NCBI GenBank assembly: GCA_021234155.1
Contig: JAJEKV010000318.1
Location: 188,001 to 252,000 of the forward strand
Source: Isoetes taiwanensis
Lineage: Eukaryota > Streptophyta > Lycopodiopsida > Isoetales > Isoetaceae
Length of the DNA: 64,000 bases
Reading direction: 5' to 3'
Part shown: piece after piece, positions 21,900 to 34,220 of the stretch
Numbering within the stretch: the stretch's first letter is position 1
Layout of the letters: every line of letters starts with the position of its first letter
Program-made: the position numbers and the translations under genes
The notes under the pieces: model-generated
The model's database searches: none
The model's input: only the letters and a program-made list of their open reading frames with translations
What the model was told of the DNA's origin: nothing

Positions 21900-24800
21900 A
21901 AAAGGGTGCAATTTGCCTAGGTCAATGGTGCCTCTCCAACTCAAGATGGTGTGCAACATATTGAAAAGAGCAATATCAATGAAAAACCAACTCTAGCAAG
22001 AATGTTGAAGAAAAACAATTAGTCCTCTATAGTAGGGTGCAATGGAGGAACAAGAAGGTGAGAATCATGCACAAGTGCAACAAAGGAAATAGTAGGCCAA
22101 AGGAGTCATTGTGCTAGCGGATCTTGGTCAAGTTGTTAATGATGAAAGGCTAGGGGAAGACAATATTGGTATTGCAATTTCGATGTTGGAAGACAACTGG
22201 AAAGGTAAAGGTTTGGGTGACAAGGAATGTTTTGGTTGTGTCAAGCAATTGGAGGTTCCTTGCATCATGGCATGGCCTATAAGTAGTGTTCAATTTGTGG
22301 AGGATTATATTTTTCGAGCACGAGGTTGTTGGGGACAATGATTGTCTTGATATTGATCCATTGGCGGTTGGAACTCTAAACCTAGGCAAAAGGGGAGAAG
22401 TATCGGTTGCGAGACATTATCCTAGCAAAAGAGCCAAGTTGAATAGTGACACCAAAGCGTGAGACAATGGTGAAGGTTAGGGGGCTCAGTTGTTGTTGGA
22501 GTGCTTGTATGCAATTCTTTACAATAGAACAATTGGTGGAAGCAAGAGCCACTTTTCAAATAGAACAATGATGAGGAGGACCTACATGTACACAATCTTG
22601 AGCAACTTCAAGATGAAAGAAACCCAAGCGAGAAAAAGATACCCTTTGCTAGGCAAATGGATATGTGCAAAAAGCATGGCGAGTATCCATGCAATTCCAA
22701 CTTCTTCATGGCATAATTGGCAAAAAAAAGCAGTGAGAGGGAGCAGGATTGCTTTACATGGAAATAATGGTTTGTTGAGACCAACGGCTAGGACCTTGGC
22801 TGCCGGGGAGATATTTGAAAAATATATTGATTTCAATGCGAGTCTATGCCACACAAAAAGTAGAAGGGATGAAAAGGGAAGAGCGGTTGTTGAGAAAAAG
22901 GTTGCCATCACATTGTACTCAAAAGAGTATTTTGGAAGAAGTGAATTCCCTACTTGAGGGGTGGGAATTCTTCCAATATCCCAACCTAGCTTTAGTAGGT
23001 TATGGAAGAAGCATTTCAATCATGTCACCATAGCAACTTCAAACAACTTTGCAAAGTGCAATTTATGTGCTAAGTTGAAGGAGACTCTTGATAAGGCTGT
23101 GCAAGCCTAGTCAAAGGGCTAGGATAAGGGAGCATATGAAGGACCATATGGTGACCAACTATCATGTAGATCATGTTATTGGATGTGGAGGACTTTATCG
23201 CATTGGAACCCAATAACTATTTATGTATTATACATGACAAGATGGACCGACAAAAGACTTGTCTTCCACAATTCAAGTACATACCAAAGTCATGTGGAAG
23301 ATCATACCCTTCTGAATCTCAATGGTAGGGCAATCTTGCATGGGCGAGAATCAAACCTACTATGGCCATTTTAGTTTGGAGTTGTGGAGTGATGGTCCAG
23401 ATTTTCATATTGGGAGTATCATGAGGTGTTTGAGAAACTATGAAAATGGATACAATGGTCACCTCCAGGACCTTCTGACTAGCCGGGCACTACATAGAGC
23501 ATTGTTAGATGGGAACCCTAACAATATTGAAAAGTTGACAAGGCAAGGTTTAGGAAGCATGGGTCTAATGAACATGTTGGAGCTTCAACTTCACGTGCTA
23601 AACCTCAAGATCTACCCAAAAGGTTTCTCTTGCAACTTGATAATTGTCTTTGGCCAAAATAAAACGGTGGATGTTTTCTTTCCTATCCTACTTAACTTTT
23701 TGTGGGGATATTTGAAAGAGTTAATTTAGGGTTTCTTATGCGGGGGCATACCCATGAGGATGTGGATGCATTATTTGGCAAATATAGTTGTATCTTGAAG
23801 CGACAACGGTGACCAACTTTCCTAGGCTAATGGAAATCTTGCATGAATGCACTACTCCAAACCCTATAGCTTCTCTCATAGAAGAAGTGCCGATTGGAAG
23901 AGCTTTGTGGATGGTTATACATTGGATCTTGAAGGTCATTCGGGCCTCTGCAGTTCACTTTTTTGGGTGAGAGATGGGATTCCAATCTTCCAATGGAAGA
24001 TGAGACCTTGAGAGGATGAGTGGAGAGGAGGGAGGAAATATGGCGTAGAGATGAGAATGGCAAGCCTATGATACCTCTAGGTCAACCAAAAGCTTTAAAA
24101 ACCTCTTTGAAGAAGTGAAGCAATTGGGATTGACTAAGGAAGGAATCAAGACTATATAAAGCATTGGCAAAACCAATCGGATGACACCAACCCGTGCCTT
24201 GGTGAAAACTACTTTGGAAGAAGGTGATTAACTTTGTTGGGGGAGATAGACACATCCTCGGATGAATTGAAAGAAGGGTGGTTGCCTAAAACTAGGTGGA
24301 AGACCTTAGCGGTCTTGAGGATTTTGATGACACTTGTAAGTAGCATTCAAGAAGCAATATGCTCCTCCTCCTTCGACAAACACTATGTTGGTCCTAAGAA
24401 CAATAGGCCAAAGTTTCTAGGCATGGATGCTTATGAACCTTCCAGCGACTTGGAATGCCACCAATTTGTGGTAGTAAAGCCAGTGATTTAGATACATATC
24501 GGTGTGGTTGGGGTTCACTATCTCGATATTTGCAAAGAAGAAGGTAATATTAACTTCAACCATGTGCGGGTGGAATGGTGGTGTCGGTGCATCGGTTGAC
24601 CAACGTATCGGATAAAAAAGGTACTCGATTGTTGGACAAAGAAATGGAGGAGAAATCAGAGTGATCACGATCTTTGGCTAGACTATGAAAGTGTTTTGTA
24701 CTCATGGACTCCAAACACTATTCCGGCTAGAAATCACGAGAATTACAATACCTCGGGATGTCGGGAAGAAGGCTATGATATCATTGGGGGTGCTTGAAGA
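21900..24800 (+). pseudogene. DUF7869-like element, copy 1 (decayed)
   Basis: Plus-strand frames, broken by stops and frameshifts, align in order with the copy at 29.3-32.15 kb. They are: VVNDERLGEDNIGIAISMLE with a C-x-x-C..MAWP segment (about 22.1-22.3 kb); WNFNLFLA-type and FEKYIDFNA segments (22.6-22.9 kb); HVTIATSNNFAKCNLCAKLKE (about 23.0-23.1 kb); an Ile-Tyr-rich block with FKYIPKSCGRSYP (23.2-23.3 kb); GHTHEDVDALFGKYS (about 23.75 kb); IIEEVPIGR-like (23.9 kb); and a C-terminal block with LLGEIDTSSDELK (24.2 kb). The KC-x-x-C-x-KLKE and GHTHEDVDA motifs are those I associate with DUF7869 proteins, a repeated transposon-like family of unknown activity. I assign no enzymatic function. 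Confidence 0.65.
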
Positions 24801-25285
24801 AAGTTGAATAACTATGTAAATTTTTGTTATCACGTTTTTATGATATGGTGCTATATTGTGAAATATTGACTATTTTGTAAATAACATGATATTACGTTTT
24901 CATAATTTTGAGGTGAAATGTGTGAATTTGAATATGCTACTAAAAACATGCAATATGAAATTTGTCCCAAAATTAAGACATAAACCCAATTTAATTGAAT
25001 GATGGTTCAACTTAAATTGTCGAATCTTCATCTCCAAATATAGAAACTAATGTAATGCCTTATTCAACTGCGGCTTTGACACAAATAACTATAAACACCA
25101 CAACTTAAAGAGTTGAATCTTCATCAGAGGACAGAACTAACTATAAAAAACACAAGTACCTACTGAATACTGTTTAGCCACACATTAAGCATTTATTTGC
25201 ATACATTTTTGGGACATATGAACTCTAATATTAGAGGACACATGCTTCTTATCGGAGAATGACTCTATTATTACAGAAAAACATC
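24801..25285. other. AT-rich noncoding DNA
   Basis: No frame or repeat was recognised beyond the 3' flank of the DUF7869-like copy. Confidence 0.4.
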
Positions 25286-25334
25286 CTAAAAACCTAACAA
25301 AAAAAGGGACACGAAATCAATTCTGAACAAAAGC

Positions 25335-25469
25335 AGATCAATTACGAGGCTTGTTGGATTTGTGCTTTCTGCTTGTTCATTGACCTCGGGCTTGGGATTT
25401 GTGCTTTGGGAACGCCGCCCACCTCTACATGCGCCTCGGCCGGTACACCGAGATCCTCTAGGCGCCATA
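25335..25469 (-). CDS. Short first-exon-like frame, Arg/Gly-rich start
   Basis: The ATG at 25469 follows a strong TATA-like TATATATAA about 50-55 bases upstream on the minus strand. The frame opens MAPRGSRCTGRGACRGGRR and runs through STNPKPEVNEQAESTNPTS. It could splice at CTC/GTAATT (just inside the given end) or run on to a stop at 25286. The product is unknown. The basic start recalls the Lys/Arg-rich N-terminus of phosphatase copy 2, but the similarity is too weak to claim homology. The gene would be divergent from the GESVGTFVAWP exon at 25.95 kb. Confidence 0.3.
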
Positions 25470-25517
25470 GAACGCAAGTCACGGATAATATGAGGACCGG
25501 GGTTTTGGTTTAAACTT

Positions 25518-25530
25518 ATATATATCGTTC
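25518..25530 (-). promoter_or_regulatory. TATA-like box
   Basis: TATATATAAGTTT on the minus strand, correctly spaced ahead of the ATG at 25469. Confidence 0.35.
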
Positions 25531-25949
25531 ATAATCTAAGTCAGATTTACAACAAGTAAATTCAAATTCGGCGTCCTTTTTAATTTATACCGCCTTAATT
25601 AACCGCCCGTCAGCTCATTTACAAATTTAAATTGTGTTTTCTTTTTAGTGCAATTTCAAGATAACAAATAATTATTAATTTCAAAAACGCATATGTGGCA
25701 ATCTACTACCACCTAATCGGCCACCTACTATGGGCCCAAGATCATTCCTACTATCGGCGCCCAAGAACAATCGACTATCGGGCCCAAGATCCGTCTACAA
25801 GGCCTTCAATCCCATTCGATCGAGCCGCCTTCAATCCCATTCGATGTCTGCTGAACTATGGTGAGTGTGATTCCATTCGAATGTATTCTCTTGTTCTCTA
25901 TTTTTTCGTCCTCTATTTTTTCCAATGATTTTCTTTTATCGGTTTCGGA

Positions 25950-26190
25950 GAAGAATGCTATCTTTTAACAACAAACTTGAAGGCGCCCGAGTAGGATTGT
26001 GTAAAATCAAAGATCCTGAATCAAGTTCTATGTGTCATGGTGTTCCTCTTGAAGCAGTTTCAGAAGATTTCCATTATAAACTGCAATTATGAAGATGAGG
26101 CTCTTCAAGAAGACATCGAGGGTGGCGATCTGATTGGTGAAAGCGTGGGCACATTTGTAGCATGGCCAAAAGAGCGTCTCGAAAAAGGTA
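25950..26190 (+). pseudogene. Exon fragment with GESVGTFVAWP motif, copy 2
   Basis: The frame MLSFNNKLEGARVGLCKIKDP...CHGVP is followed, after a frame change, by GDLIGESVGTFVAWPKERLEK and ends at AAAAAG/GTATGT, a good splice donor. It matches copy 1 at 18.35 kb in motif order, spacing and donor position. The resemblance to the C-terminal AWP segment of plant En/Spm-type proteins is inferred. It starts about 480 bases from, and divergently to, the minus-strand ATG at 25469. Confidence 0.5.
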
Positions 26191-26285
26191 TGTATATTTG
26201 GATATTCAAAAAAAATGAATATATCATAACATCTGGTGATGATGTTGTGAATTTTGGATTCTTTGATGTTCTTTGTGATCATATC

Positions 26286-26333
26286 AACCCCATGAAACTA
26301 CACATTAATGAAAATATGTAGTTTCTTGGGGTT
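26286..26333. repeat. Short hairpin, 17-bp arms
   Basis: AACCCCATGAAACTACA and TGTAGTTTCTTGGGGTT pair with one mismatch around a 14-base loop. It lies in the presumed intron after the AWP exon. It is too short for a typical plant microRNA precursor. Confidence 0.8.
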
Positions 26334-27399
26334 GGTCCTCTTTGGCCGGAGGGCATCAAAGGATTCAATATTTTCGACATTGCATATAAAAAAACATAAT
26401 AAACTAATGACATAAAAGTATAGTGCAAATTGCGCCAGCCAAGTTTGTATTCATATTCAAAAAAGTATATGTACATTTCTTCTTACGCAAAAAATGCGGT
26501 AGCGAATTCTTTCTATCTCTACAATATGTCACATAGGCCCACTTCCAGGCCCAATAAATAAAAGTCCCACCTGAACCACTCGATATGACGGGATCCTCAT
26601 CTTCCCGCGAATGTCGAGTCTCCAAACGAGAGAAGGTTGTATCGATCCTTGATACTATAAATCAAATCCTCGTACTTATTTGTTGGCATGAGCCTTACTA
26701 AGAGCATGAGGAGTCGCATATGTCCAGAGATGCGATGGAAGTGTTCCCATGGCCACGATGGGGTTGCCCTTAAAGGGGAGCTTTATAGCCAAATGGCTAT
26801 ATTTTGAATATTTTCGAAAATGAAATACTAAAAATTTGAATAGGTTACTTTTGAAAATAAATTATATTCTTCGCAAAAAGTTTTACCATTTTATCCCGCC
26901 CGCCTTTCTTAAATTAGCCATGCATTCTTAAGCTCAGATCTAGAGTTTCGCCTCCAGTTCCATGGATCTAAGTGTTCAGGATCATAGATTATCCCCTTAC
27001 CAACATTGTAGATCAAGTAATTGTTTGCTAGCTCTAGTGGACCATAGTAGAATACTCAAATTTTGCTAAACATAATAGGTTTCCTTAATCCTGTAAGTTG
27101 TATGTGAATTGACATCTAATTTATTTATTTCAATTACCACATTAACGTTGGCAAGGTTCGCCAGAGTTTCTATGAAACAGTTCAAGTCGCAAAAAGTAAT
27201 CGCCTACAAAATTAATATAGAAAGCTTATGATTCGCCTCATCTTCTAAATCACGCCTATGCAGATATGGCCTTAAGGGGCAACCACTTTCGACATCTGGT
27301 GTCTAATGGATTCTCCAACTCTCTTTGAAGCGTTTTGAAGCAGCTGACAATCAAGTAATATCTTGTACAGGGTCCAGCATTGATGGTCGTCCAGGGGAA

Positions 27400-27472
27400 G
27401 TGTATTTGAACTAGAACCAGCCAGTGTATTTGAACTAGGAGCAGCCAGTGTATTTGCATAAGGAAAATCCAT
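27400..27472. repeat. Three tandem 24-bp units
   Basis: GTGTATTTGAACTAGRARCAGCCA-type units. In the minus-strand frame they encode repeats of the form SSNTLAG/SSNTLAA. Confidence 0.85.
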
Positions 27473-27554
27473 GGCACTAGAACGAGAGAAATTAAGTAAT
27501 TAGCAAATGATATATTACTCTCCCCATAAAACGATTCTGAACATACATAATTCA

Positions 27555-27675
27555 AAATGCGCGAGGCGCGTTTGCTTTGTTTTTTTCACAGATCTATTTC
27601 ACACGCGCCTGGCGCGATTTGTATAGAACCGTATGAAATAGAAAAGCCAAACTAAAACGCAGCGCTGGCGCTTTG
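27555..27675. repeat. Three GC-rich motif copies
   Basis: GCGCGAGGCGCGTTT, CACGCGCCTGGCGCGATTTG and AACGCAGCGCTGGCGCTTTG. This is the most distal cluster of the motif family seen at 8-20 kb. Confidence 0.75.
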
Positions 27676-28289
27676 ATTAACCTAGTGGAAAATCGGAACC
27701 CAAAATTGCCATTCTAACATATTATTCTAACAGAATGCATAATGCAGAATGCATAATGCAGAATTCAAAATATGAAGCCATTGAATATGAAGGCAGTAAA
27801 ATAGAATAGAATAGAATGAAGGCAGATAGAGCAGATATATAATAATAATACTTCTTGTTTAGTTCATTGTTTTAGTTCATTATTTAGAGCAGATAGAGGA
27901 AGAGCTAGTGAAATAGAATAAGAGCAGATACAGCAAAATCATATAAGCAAGATCATAGAGCAGATAGATCATAGAGCAAGCTCATATAGGCAAGATCATA
28001 GAGCAAGATCATATAAACAATAGAACATGTTTATAAGCAATAGATCTGTATATGAAGGTGCTAGGGCAGTTTAGGACTGATGCATGTAAAAGTCTAAGAT
28101 GTAAAGCATTCCCTTGATTAACCACAAGCTCATATAATGATAAAGAACAGATAAAGCGGATAGAAACGGAACTTTCAAATACTAGAATAAAAACAAGAAT
28201 AAGATAAATGCAGACTTTAAGTAAAGAACATGAAATACTAACCTCCGAAATGAGACTTTTAATATGAGAAGCGAGAGCTTTGTAGAAAC

Positions 28290-28570
28290 CTTTGAGCGAG
28301 TAACAACCAAAAAGCGTAAGATTGTAGAAGCCGAAAAGCCGAAAAGCCGAAGAAGCCAATAGCAGATGATTTGAGCCGAGAAGAAGCCGAGAAACCTTTG
28401 AGCCGAGAAATCAAAAAAACCTGAAGCCAAGAAACCTTTGAGAAATCAAAAACCACGAAGAAACCACAGAGAAAAGGTAAGATTATAGAAGACAAAGCGT
28501 AAGATTGTAGTTTTAGAAAAGCCACAGGAGAAAAGCCGGAGAAAAGCCGTAAAACGAAGGTAGGAAGCGG
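28290..28570. repeat. Degenerate minisatellite (GAAGCCGAGAA-type)
   Basis: Recurrent GAAGCCGA, GAGCCGAGAA, AAACCTTTGAG and AGAAAAGCC units with variable spacing. Short hydrophobic frames on the minus strand across it are translations of the repeat and not a membrane protein. Confidence 0.7.
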
Positions 28571-28869
28571 AAGCGAGAAAAAAATTACTTACCGAAAGCT
28601 CGAAATGCTTTGGATGAAAGCGCCGAGAAGCGCCGAAAATCAGAGAATGTGGAGAGATTGCCGAGAAGCACACCATGATTGTAAGCGCACACCGTGATTG
28701 TATGCACCGTGATTGTAGAGAGAAATCGAAAAGCAAACTCGAGATAGAAGAGAAAAGTTCGAAATCGCACCAAAAGCTCGAAAGAGAGTGTAAACTGGAT
28801 GTAATAACTACTTTAAAAAATTTGTACCGCGCCATAATAACTGCCGCGAAAATTTATTACAAGGTTTAG

Positions 28870-29310
28870 AAGTTTTAAGTTCTAAAACTTAACTTTTAAC
28901 CTTAACTTTTAGCCTTAATACTTTTAACCTAAACTTTTAAGCTTAGTACTTTTAACCTAAACTTTTAACCTTAATCTTAGTACTTCTAACCTTTAACTTT
29001 TAAGTTTTAAGTTTTAAGTTTTAGAAGTTTTAAGTTTTAGAAGTTTAAAGGTTATATTTATTTAAGGTTAGAAGTTTTAACCTTAGAACTTCTAAAACTT
29101 AACTTTTAACCTTAATACTTTTAACCTTAACCTTAGTACTTCTAACCTTAACTTTTAACCTATAATAACCTACCTTAAAACTTCTAACCTATAATAACCT
29201 ATAATTAACTTCTAACCTAAAAATTGCTAACCTATAATAACCTCAAAAGTTTTTTCTAAGGTTACAACATTTAAGGTTATTATAGGTTAATATATTATAG
29301 GTTAACTCAT
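28870..29310. repeat. AACCTTA/TAAGGTT-rich array with inverted blocks
   Basis: Units such as CTTTTAACCTTAA and CTTCTAACC repeat many times. Blocks in the opposite sense (AAGTTTTAAG, AAGGTTA) are interleaved, so the region can fold on itself. It abuts the 5' side of the second DUF7869-like copy. The units differ from the plant telomere repeat CCCTAAA. Confidence 0.85.
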
Positions 29311-29339
29311 GCTAGGGAGATGTTATTTGGATATGCTAA

Positions 29340-32150
29340 CTTACTATATGTTTTTATGCATTTTAGATCAATGGCATGCAAAATGCTAAATCCCCAAGGC
29401 CCCCAATGATCTTTGATCAAGGCAAGGAAAAATCCCCAACTAATGAAGATGACAAAGATGATGGCAAAGGAAAGGAAAAGACCAGAAATGAAAAGGATGA
29501 TGCCAAAGGAAAGGAAATTGTACTTTATACTCGGGTCGATTGGAAAAACAAAAAGGTCAAGATATTGCATGCATGCAACAGAGAGGCAGTAGGAGAAGGG
29601 ATTATTGTTCTAGCAGATCCTATCAATGCAAAGTGAATGATGAAAGATTAGGGGGAGGACGAGGTTAGGTGTGGCAATCTCAAAATTATATGACAATTGG
29701 AAGGAAAAAGGTTCAGGCAAACAAGAATGCCTTGCTTGTGTGAAGCAACTAGAGGTTCAACTATTGTTGCATGGCCTAGGGGATGTATTCAACCGGAGGG
29801 GAACTACACGCGTTTCCTATAGATGTAGAACCATTGTCAATAATGTTCACATAGTGTAGCAAAAGAGGCCACTTTCAACTTTCAAACATTATCCCACCAA
29901 AAGATGTAAGTGGGATTATGATTGTTCTCACGAAGCCCTGATGCGGGTTAGAGGAAGTGAATGTTGTTGGGCCTCCCTGTATTAGAATGTTCACAATAGG
30001 AGATGGTGGTAGCAAGAGCTACATATCGGGAACATAAGTGTGATAGCGAGGAGGAATTTCATGTACACCATATTTGCAATTCAGGGATGAAAGATCAAAG
30101 AAGAAAAGATTCCCCATTGAATGGAAAGTGGATATGTTCAAAAGCATGGATGGCTATACATGGAATTCCAACCTCTTCTTGGCACAACCGGCAAAAAGAG
30201 ACATGAAAATGGTAGTAAAATTGCATTGCATGGGAACACCGGCTCTTGTAAGGCCTACCTCAAGAACTATAGTGCAAAGGAAATATTTGAAAGATATGTG
30301 GATTTCAATGCAGAAAACATGCCACATAAGAGTAAGAAGGATGAAGCAGGGGTAGGGTTATTGTTGAAAAGAGATTGCCATCCCATTGTACCGAGAAGAG
30401 CATATTAGAGGAAATAAATGCATTGCTTGGGGAACTTGGGTGGCCTCTATATCAGCCAGTTTTAGTAGGCTATGGAATAAGCATTTCAAGCATGTGACCA
30501 TAGCAACTTCAAACAACTTTGCCAAGTGCAATTTATGTGCTAAGCTGAAGGAGACACTAGATAAGACTGTGCAACCAAGTCTAAGGGCAAAGATAGGGAA
30601 CATATGAAGATGATGATCAACTATCATGTAGATCAACTTATTGGATGTGGAGGACCTTATACGCAATGGAACCTAATAACTATCTATGTATTATACATGA
30701 TAAAATGGACCAACGAGAAGACTTGTCTTCCACAATTCAAGTACATTCCTAAGTCATGTGGAAGATCATACCTTTGCAGATTTCAAATTTGGGGCAATAT
30801 TGCATGGGGATCTCGGACCTATTATGGCCATTTCGGTTTAGAGTTGTGGAGTGATGGTCAGATTTTCACATTGGGAGTATCATGAGGTGTTTAAGAAACT
30901 ATATGAGAATGGTTACAATGGTCACCTACGAGGATCCCTCTGACTAGCCGGGCACTACATAGTGCATTGTTGGATGGAACCCTAATAGTATTGAAAAGTT
31001 TAGCAAGGCAAGGTTTAGGAGGAATGGACCTAATGAACATGTTGGAGCTTCAACATCTCGTGCTAAACCTCGAGATGCCCTTTGACTCCTCTTGCAACTA
31101 GATAATTGTCTTTGGTCAAAATAAGAGCGAAGTGGATGTTTTCTTTCCTATCCTACTTAAGCTGCTTTGTGGGTATTTTTGAAAAAGTCAATTTGGGGTT
31201 CTAATGCGGGACATACTCATGAGGATGTGGATCCATTGTTTGGAAAATATAGTCATGTATTGAGGCAATGACGGTTACCAACTTTCCCGGGCTATTGGAA
31301 ATATTTCATGGATGTACAAATCCATCTCCTATAGGATCTATCATAGAAGAAGTGCACGATTGGAAGAGTTTTGTGGATGGTTAGACCTCTTCAATTCACT
31401 TTTGGGTGAGAGAAGGGATTCAATCATGCAATGGAAAATGAGACCTTGAGGAGGAGTGTGGAGGTGGGGGCGGAAATTTGCGCGAGGGATGCAAATGGCA
31501 AGCCTATGATACCTCCCAGTCGACCAAAAGCTCTAAAACCAACTGAAGAAGTCAAGCAATTGGGATTGACTAAGGATGGCATCAATGACTACATCAAGCA
31601 TTGGCAAACTAATTCGGATGAGACTAATCGTGCATTGATAGATTATTGGAAGAAGGTGATCAACTTGTTGGATGAGGTAGACACATCCTCGGAAGATTTT
31701 GAAAGAAGGTGGTTCCCTAAAAAGTAAGTGGAAAACATTAGCCGGGTCGGAAGAAGATGATGGTACCATTAGTAGCATTGTGAAGGCATATGCTCCTCCT
31801 CAATCGATAAACACTATGTTGGTCCTAAGAAGGATAGGCCAAAATATCTAGGCATGGATTATTTATGAACCTTCTCTTGGCGTGGAGTGCCACCAATTTG
31901 TAGTAGTAAACCCGGATCTAGAGACCTATCGTGTGGTTGGGATGGACTATCTAGGATATTTGCAAAGAAGGCGGTGATGTTAACTTCAATAAGGTGCGCG
32001 TGGAATGGAATGGTGGTAATGTCACCAATAAAGAAAGATATTCGCATTGTTGGATTACATGATCGGTTGAGTAATGAAAATATTATGGTGATGTGTTCTT
32101 GTAGGTTTGGATATAAAATTTATCCCAAAAAAACACATTTAAAATAACTT
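29340..32150 (+). pseudogene. DUF7869-like element, copy 2 (decayed)
   Basis: Better preserved than copy 1. A Lys-rich start (about 29.4-29.6 kb: EDDKDDGKGKEK, then RVDWKNKKVKILHACN) leads to the VNDERLGED block and an AWP segment. FERYVDFNAENMPHKSKK (about 30.3 kb), HVTIATSNNFAKCNLCAKLKE (about 30.5 kb) and CLPQFKYIPKSCGRSYLC (about 30.75 kb) follow. GHTHEDVDPLFGKYS comes next (about 31.2 kb), then a 98-codon C-terminal frame with VKQLGLTKDGINDYIKHWQ and LLDEVDTSSEDFERRW (31431-31727). Stops and frameshifts lie between the blocks. The motif set is that of DUF7869-type proteins as I recall the family, whose function is unknown. The N-terminal AWP segment has the same layout as the isolated exons at 18.35 and 25.95 kb. 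Confidence 0.7.
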
Positions 32151-32159
32151 GAAAAATAT

Positions 32160-34210
32160 TGAAAGGGCATAATATTTTTAAGTTACTTAAAATATTATGG
32201 TGATGTGTTCTTGTAGGTTTGGGTTTAAAACACATTCAAAAACCACCAAAATCTCAAGGCTAAAAGCAATTTAATTGAGCAGACTTCACAGTATATATGT
32301 ACATAAGATTGATTAGACAAGGATAAGGAGAGAGCATTGTGCTTCCTAAGCAAATCCGGAACCTACATATCCAATTAGATTATCAATTAAGTGTTTTCAT
32401 TCCCATTGCTACAATGCACTTCGAGGTTAATTCAATGGTTTATAACTAAGTAAGTCCAGTCATTCAAACCATTAAAACGCATAACTCTAACTTATAACTA
32501 AGTTAGAATTGTTATTTAAGGAATAGTAGACCTGAATGCTGCGTTCCACAACTGCAACAACTCTTCTACAATAATTCTCATATTGCTTGGTATTATGTTG
32601 TAGTAAGTTAATATCATTGGCCACGTGGACCATGCAGTAGATTGTACCGTGTTTTAACAGTCTTATGTTTGAGATCCCAAGAATGTCAATAGTGTGTTTG
32701 ATTCCATGCCTCTTTCAACGTCTAAAATTAAGGTTGCCCAACCAATACATAATACACATCGTTTCAATCTTTCTTCGCTACTTGTGTGTAGAGATAAATC
32801 AATGAAAGAGAAGGAACAGGTGTAGGTCTTCCTATACATCCGAGGGTTTCAACATATCTAGAAAGTGCAATGAATATGCGTGGAGCTTTAGCCCTAGCAA
32901 TTCATTGAGCATCTTAACCCATGTGCATCCCATGTTGTATGAAACTAGTGGAGAGGTGGAACTGTTTTTCTTTTCTTCGGCATATATGCTTGTCATGCAT
33001 TGTTCATATATATTTTCTTTTATCACATTCTTGTCTTGTCAATGCCAGTGTTTAAGCATTGAGTGTTATTGTTTTTGATGAAATAAGTTTTTAGTTTGTC
33101 AACATGCATGTGCATCAAGAAGATAGATAGATACATAACATCAAAGTAGGACCAGGTATCGAATAATTAAAAAAACAAAAATGTTTCTATTTCAAGGCGG
33201 CACATCAAAAGTAGGACCATCAAATTTAAAACATTTTAAAGAATAAAAAGGTTTCTAAAATCTATATGACGGGAGCTATGGAGTCGAAAAGTACATACAC
33301 TAGGTGTCAAAGCAACCATTGACAAGAAATAGCTTGCATGGAGAGATGTGTGTCACTAGTTGAACAAAAATGTTCTTACAAGTGTTTTCGATATTTATAT
33401 TATCGTTTATCTCTTTCTCTGTGGCTGACAGATGGGGTTCGGCTGGTGTTTAAATGGGTTATGGGAAATACTCCAATTGTTATGCATACTCTAATACGCT
33501 AATGAAAGGAAGCGCTAAACTGAGATCAAACTCAGAAGGTCGCTGTTTTGATGACGGCGAGCTCTAAATTTTAGGCAAACAATGAATTTCTCCACCGGAA
33601 TTGAAACAGAAGGCATGGATTTGAAAAACAGATCTGATACTGTACTATCAGAACCGCAAATCACAGCAAATTTGAAAGACGAGCCTGTCCATCCGTTTCA
33701 TCGCCATGTCGCCACCTACAGGAGACAGAATTGGAAAGCCCTTGGCTGCTCAGCATGTGCCCAAGGCGCACGCAAGATCCTATCCAGAGGCCGACCTTCG
33801 CAAACACAAAAATATAGCTTCTTCCCAAAACCCAATTGCCAGCGTCAGCTTCATACAAATTTACATATGAATACGCCAGGAAACCTTCACAAACCTAGAG
33901 TTCTAAACATAGGTTTCTGATCGGGGCCACATTATCGTAAAAAGCTATGGTAATCAGAAGATACGAAATAAACAATAGGCATTAATCGAGTTTTGCTATC
34001 AGAGCATTGAGTTATAAACTCAATTAATGGAAAAAAAGTCCACTCGACCCTTGATAAAAGGAAAGAAAATGTAACTTTCTCAAAGTCTTTAAAAAGAAAT
34101 AGATGCTTAGAGTAGTAATGATCTCATTTTCAACTCCACCTCATCTGATGTTATCTTACCTCATCTCAGCCCCACCTTAATTAATAAAACAGGTAAATAA
34201 CATTCACTTA
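32160..34210. other. Unannotated intergenic DNA downstream of cytochrome b5
   Basis: No recognisable domain. Frames at 32832-33026 (minus, 64 aa) and 33582-33920 (plus, 112 aa) lack motifs and repeat support. Confidence 0.4.
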
Positions 34211-34214
34211 TGTT

Positions 34215-34220
34215 TTTATT
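34215..34220 (-). promoter_or_regulatory. Candidate poly(A) signal of cytochrome b5
   Basis: AATAAA on the minus strand about 310 bases after the stop codon, within the usual range for a plant 3' UTR. Plant poly(A) signals are loose, so this is tentative. Confidence 0.35.

Larger units (their letters stand above)
26400..28800 (-). other. Possible decayed minus-strand gene with spliced leader exons
   Basis: At the right end the minus strand has a leader-like stretch with three copies of ACAATCAYGGTG. It is followed by an excellent splice donor, CTTTCG/GTAAGTAATTTTTTTC (donor near 28590). Downstream lie further pyrimidine-rich/AG sites and a short coding frame at 27256-27472 (MDFPYANTLAAPSSNTLAG...). 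That frame's N-terminal part is built from three 24-bp tandem units and ends in KRVGESIRHQMSKVVAP. No known domain was found and the exon chain is not secure. Confidence 0.25.

Noticed and set aside
26286-26333. MicroRNA precursor
   Set aside because: The 17-bp arms and 14-base loop are too short for a plant precursor.
28009-28835. Overlapping minus-strand hydrophobic frames (60-129 aa) that look like membrane proteins
   Set aside because: They are translations of a degenerate GAAGCCGAGAA-type minisatellite in several frames.
28870-29310. Interstitial telomere repeat
   Set aside because: The units are AACCTTA/ACTTTTAACC types, not the plant CCCTAAA.
33582-33920. 112-aa plus-strand open frame
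   Set aside because: No domain, no splice signals, no second copy, and composition typical of a chance frame.
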